Made by a program: the position numbers and the translations under genes. 64,000 nucleotides of DNA from VXYL01 sp963422285 (GTDB lineage Bacteria; Pseudomonadota; Gammaproteobacteria; Pseudomonadales; Azotimanducaceae). The DNA lies in NCBI GenBank assembly GCA_963422285.2, contig OY729419.2, forward strand, positions 248,001-312,000, in the 5' to 3' direction. Position 1 is the stretch's first letter; the number at the start of each line of letters is the position of its first letter. This document shows, in pieces, positions 61,113 to 64,000 of the stretch. Below the pieces are notes generated by a model. It searched no databases. It saw only the letters and a list, made by a program, of their open reading frames with translations, and was not told the DNA's origin.

Positions 61113-62027
61113 ATGACCGATGCCGCTCCCTTGGCCGCCTCTGGGCCAGAGCACACGAAGTCGTCCGATGTCGCGCTGCGCGGCCACGCCCTGCCCCTGC
61201 CCTTGCGCGCAATTCCCGATCCGCCGGCACGGCTGTTCTGCCGAGGCGATGCGGCGGCCCTCCAACGCCCGTCCGTGGCCATTGTCGGCAGCCGCCGCTG
61301 CACCCGCCAGGGCGGCGAGATCGCCTTCGCGCTGGCGCGAGACCTGGCAGCCCAGGGCCTGTGCATCGTCAGCGGCCTGGCCTACGGAATCGATGCCGCG
61401 GCGCATCGCGGCGCGTTGACGGCAACGGCCGGCCAAGGCACGACGGTGGCCGTGCTCGGCGGCGGCCTGGGGCGCATCTATCCGCGCGCCCACCAGCAGC
61501 TGGCGGCGGAAATCGTTGCCGCCGGCGGCGCCCTGGCCACCGAGTACGCCCCCGGCGCAGAGCCGCGCAAGCATCACTTTCCGGCGCGCAACCGCATCGT
61601 CAGCGGCCTGTGCCTTGGCGTCGTCATCGTCGAGGCGTCGGATCGAAGCGGCTCGCTCATCACGGCGCGCATGGCGTTGGAGCAGGGCCGCGACGTGATG
61701 GCGGTGCCGTCTCTGGTGTCGAGCCCGCTGTCCGCCGGCTGCCATCGGCTGATCCGCGAAGGCGCGGCGCTGGTGGAGCGGGCGGAGCATGTGCTGGAAG
61801 CCCTCGGCCTGGAATGGACTGCTCCGTCCGCGCCACGGCAGCGGAACGACGGCCGCGCCGACGATGTGGTGCTCGCCCAGGTGCAGGCCACGGCCACATC
61901 CCTCGACGCCATCGTCGCGGCCACGGGACTGCCCGTGGAAGATGTGCTGGAGCGCCTCGTCGAGCTGGAGATCGAAGGATTTGTCGCCGCCCACCAAGGC
62001 GGGTATATTCGGCACCCTTCGCCGTAG
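61113..62027 (+). CDS. dprA: DNA-processing protein DprA
   Basis: A 304-residue RecA loader for incoming single-stranded DNA. I choose ATG 61113 with GGAAG upstream; GTG 61074 overlapping the previous gene is possible. The Rossmann core has VAIVGSRRCTRQGGEIAFAL, IVSGLAYGIDAAAHRGAL, GGGLGRIYPRAHQQL and FPARNRIVSGLCLGVVIVEA. A C-terminal winged-helix-like domain follows. The N-terminal SAM-like domain of longer DprA proteins is absent. Confidence 0.92.
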   Translation: MTDAAPLAASGPEHTKSSDVALRGHALPLPLRAIPDPPARLFCRGDAAALQRPSVAIVGSRRCTRQGGEIAFALARDLAAQGLCIVSGLAYGIDAAAHRGALTATAGQGTTVAVLGGGLGRIYPRAHQQLAAEIVAAGGALATEYAPGAEPRKHHFPARNRIVSGLCLGVVIVEASDRSGSLITARMALEQGRDVMAVPSLVSSPLSAGCHRLIREGAALVERAEHVLEALGLEWTAPSAPRQRNDGRADDVVLAQVQATATSLDAIVAATGLPVEDVLERLVELEIEGFVAAHQGGYIRHPSP

Positions 62028-62152
62028 GCCGCCGGCAGGAAACTGTCGCCGCTTGGCGCCGCGGAGCGATTGCACGACAGCGGAATCGTCCGTTCGGAGC
62101 GAAGCCGCTGGCTGGCGAAGAACCGTTTTGTTCCATGTTGGGGAGAGAGGAA

Positions 62153-62656
62153 ATGGCTTGGGTGGCCGTGCTGATGGGTTCCGAATCCGACTGGCCGACC
62201 TTGCGGGCCTGTACCGATGTGCTGGGCGCGCTGGGCGTGGACTTCGAGGTGCGGGTGACGTCGGCGCACCGCACCCCTGTCGCCACGGCCGAATTCGTGG
62301 CGGACGCCGTCGCCCGCGACTGCCAGGTGTTCGTCTGCGCCGCGGGACTGGCTGCGCATCTCGCCGGGGCAGTGGCCGCGCACACCACGCACCCAGTCAT
62401 TGGGGTACCCATGGACGGCGGGCCGCTGAACGGCGTTGATGCGCTGCTGTCCACGGTGATGATGCCCGGCGGCGTCCCCGTGGCCACCGTCGCGGTGGGC
62501 AAGGCAGGCGCCAGGAACGCCGGCTATCTCGCCGCGCAGATGCTGGCCCTCGCGGATGCCGACCTCGCCGCTCGCATCGACGCCGACCGGCAGGCCAATG
62601 CCGCCAAGGTCGCTGTCCAGAACGAGTCCGTGCAGAGCGCGCTGGCATTTTCCTGA
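62153..62656 (+). CDS. purE: N5-carboxyaminoimidazole ribonucleotide mutase
   Basis: A 167-residue purine-biosynthesis enzyme from ATG 62153 with GGGAGAGAGGAA upstream. It shows MGSESDWPT, RVTSAHRTP and GLAAHLAGAVAAHTTHPVIG, the class I PurE phosphate- and CAIR-binding motifs including the catalytic His. No purK follows; tsaC does, after 12 bases. Confidence 0.95.
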   Translation: MAWVAVLMGSESDWPTLRACTDVLGALGVDFEVRVTSAHRTPVATAEFVADAVARDCQVFVCAAGLAAHLAGAVAAHTTHPVIGVPMDGGPLNGVDALLSTVMMPGGVPVATVAVGKAGARNAGYLAAQMLALADADLAARIDADRQANAAKVAVQNESVQSALAFS

Positions 62657-62668
62657 ATCTGGCGGCGC

Positions 62669-63217
62669 ATGACCGAACGGGAACTGCGCGCAGCGGCGTC
62701 CGCACTGCGCCGCGGCGGCGTGGTGGCCCACGCCTGCGAGGGCGTCTGGGGATTGGCATGCGATCCCTTCCGCCGCGCCGCTGTCGCCAGCGTGCTCGCC
62801 ATCAAGGGGCGGGCGGCGGCCCAGGGGCTCGTCGTCGTCGCGCACGATGCGGCGCAGTTCGCCCCGGAGCTGGACTGCCTGGACGACGCTATTGCCACCC
62901 GCATCCGTGCCAGTTGGCCCGGCTTCGTGACCTGGGTGGTGCCCACTCGGCGCTTCCCGGAGTGGATCACCGGCGGTCGCGGCAGCGTCGCCGTCCGCGT
63001 CCCCGGCCATGCCCAGGCGCGGGCGTTGGCAGCAGCGTTCGGCGGCCCCATCGTCTCCACTTCGGCGAATCGCACCGGCTGCGAGCCGGCGCGAACGGCG
63101 CAGGCCGTGGCCGCCAGCATCGGTGCCGAAATCGACTACCTGCTGCCGGGCGAAATCGGCAATCGCAAGGGTCCGAGCCGCATCGTCGACGCCGTCAGTG
63201 GCGCAGCCATCCGATGA
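62669..63217 (+). CDS. tsaC: Threonylcarbamoyl-AMP synthase TsaC
   Basis: A 182-residue Sua5/YciO/YrdC-family protein from ATG 62669 that makes threonylcarbamoyl-AMP for t6A37 in tRNA. Motifs are GGVVAHACEGVWGLACDPF (normally PTET-x-YGLGCD; here ACEGVWGLACD), KGRAAAQGLVVVA and GGPIVSTSANRTG. Its short length marks it as TsaC rather than Sua5. The stop overlaps the aroE start (ATGA). Confidence 0.92.
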   Translation: MTERELRAAASALRRGGVVAHACEGVWGLACDPFRRAAVASVLAIKGRAAAQGLVVVAHDAAQFAPELDCLDDAIATRIRASWPGFVTWVVPTRRFPEWITGGRGSVAVRVPGHAQARALAAAFGGPIVSTSANRTGCEPARTAQAVAASIGAEIDYLLPGEIGNRKGPSRIVDAVSGAAIR

Positions 63218-64000
63218 GCGGGGACGACAAGGCGGACCGCTACGCGGTGGTCGGCAACCCGGTCGCCCACAGCCTGTCGCCGCGCATCCATGCCGCGTTC
63301 GCCAAGGCCACCTGCCAGGACATGCGCTACGGCAAGCTGGAAGCGCCGGTGGGCGGCTTCGCCGAAACCGCGGCGGCGTTCTTCGCTGCCGGCGGCAAGG
63401 GCCTGAACATCACCCTGCCGTTCAAGCTGGATGCTTGGCGCTGGGTGGACAGCCACGATGCCGCGGCTGCCGCCGCCGGTGCCGTCAACACCATCGTCGT
63501 CCGGCGCACTGCCAAGCTGGGCTGCAATACCGATGGCGTCGGGCTGGTCGACGATCTCGCCGACAACCTGGGTTGGCGCCTGGACGGCGCCCGGACGCTG
63601 ATCCTGGGTGCCGGCGGCGCCGTGCAGGGCGTGGTGGCGCCGCTCAAGGACGCGGGCGCCGCGGGCTTGACCATCGCCAACCGCACCCGCGCCAAGGCCG
63701 AGCGCATCGCCACCCGATTCGGCGTCGAGGCTCGCGGCCTCGACGATGTGGGCGGCGGCTGGGACATTGTGGTGAACGGCACCTCGGCAAGCCTGGCGGG
63801 CGCTGGCCAACTGGTCTCGCCGGGCGCCATCGCCGGCAGCCGCTGCTACGACATGGTCTACGCCTTGGACGCCGTGACGCCATTCTGCCGCTGGGCCGCC
63901 GAGTGCGGAGCCGAAGCGGTCAGCGATGGCCTCGGCATGCTGGTGGAGCAGGCCGCGGCAGCGTTCTTCCTTTGGCGCGGCGTGCGCCCGAACACCACCG
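63214..64000 (+). CDS. aroE: Shikimate dehydrogenase (cut by the window end)
   Basis: The gene opens at ATG 63214 and runs off the window after 262 residues, probably about 10-15 short of its end. The shikimate-binding part has VVGNPVAHSLSPRIHAAFA, LNITLPFKLDAW (catalytic Lys; usually NVTxPFK) and NTDGVGLVDDL. The NADP-binding motif is LILGAGGAVQGVVAPL with TIANRTRAKAERIA. The tail DGLGMLVEQAAAAFFLW is typical. It catalyses 3-dehydroshikimate reduction. Confidence 0.95.
   Translation, partial: MSGDDKADRYAVVGNPVAHSLSPRIHAAFAKATCQDMRYGKLEAPVGGFAETAAAFFAAGGKGLNITLPFKLDAWRWVDSHDAAAAAAGAVNTIVVRRTAKLGCNTDGVGLVDDLADNLGWRLDGARTLILGAGGAVQGVVAPLKDAGAAGLTIANRTRAKAERIATRFGVEARGLDDVGGGWDIVVNGTSASLAGAGQLVSPGAIAGSRCYDMVYALDAVTPFCRWAAECGAEAVSDGLGMLVEQAAAAFFLWRGVRPNTT

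Overview
The window is a high-GC chromosomal segment of a gammaproteobacterium and contains the replication-origin neighbourhood. The lineage is inferred from gene order: atpI-B-E-F-H-A-G-D-C next to parB-parA-rsmG-mnmG-mnmE-yidC-yidD-rnpA-rpmH, a putative oriC, then dnaA-dnaN-recF-gyrB. A trkH-trkA / fmt-def / dprA-purE-tsaC-aroE block follows. Two parS-like sites lie inside recF. No rRNA, tRNA or CRISPR array was seen.

Layout. 0-5.7 kb: polyphosphate metabolism (ppx 3' part, ppk1), the cmoA-cmoB wobble-uridine genes, a frameshifted CYTH gene and a small membrane protein. 6-10.3 kb: an acyl-CoA dehydrogenase, a DUF4143-type ATPase, a decayed quinoprotein dehydrogenase and a metallo-beta-lactamase-fold hydrolase. 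10.4-15.1 kb: a debris zone. Its core (about 11.18-14.68 kb) is made of three Mu-like phage head/ADP-ribosyltransferase modules. Each is truncated at its 5' end and finishes in the same 145-165 bp 3' repeat. The left edge cuts a haloalkane dehalogenase gene. 15.3-24.3 kb: an accessory block with a TPR-sulfotransferase, a Uma2 nuclease, a TonB receptor with a partner gene, an Asp/Asn hydroxylase-like protein and an SGNH/CE2-like esterase. 24.4-26.0 kb: a graveyard of a BCCT transporter piece, scrambled atpD/atpC pieces and a FitAB/VapBC-type pair with a broken toxin. 26.3-33.9 kb: a small lipoprotein, then the intact ATP synthase operon with a good sigma70 promoter. 34.2-36.1 kb: a heavily decayed Swt1-HEPN/DUF499 anti-phage ATPase gene. 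36.2-51.4 kb: the origin region. 51.6-52.2 kb: an AT-rich decayed formylglycine-generating-enzyme-like gene. 52.9-54.4 kb: an intact protein fusing an RNA polymerase alpha-CTD to a sigma70 region 4. 54.4-64 kb: plsC-like, trkH, trkA, a truncated methyltransferase, fmt, def, a coiled-coil membrane protein, dprA, purE, tsaC and aroE (cut by the window end).

How it fits together. The housekeeping blocks are intact, with tight start/stop overlaps. Nearly all intergenic stretches over 300 bp hold remnants of genes or repeats. Short palindromic repeats also sit in frame inside trkA and the acyl-CoA dehydrogenase, and beside mnmE. The most interesting items are the alpha-CTD/sigma-region-4 fusion, the three 5'-truncated modules with a shared iteron-like 3' end, the in-frame palindromic insertions, and the scrambled second set of ATP synthase fragments.
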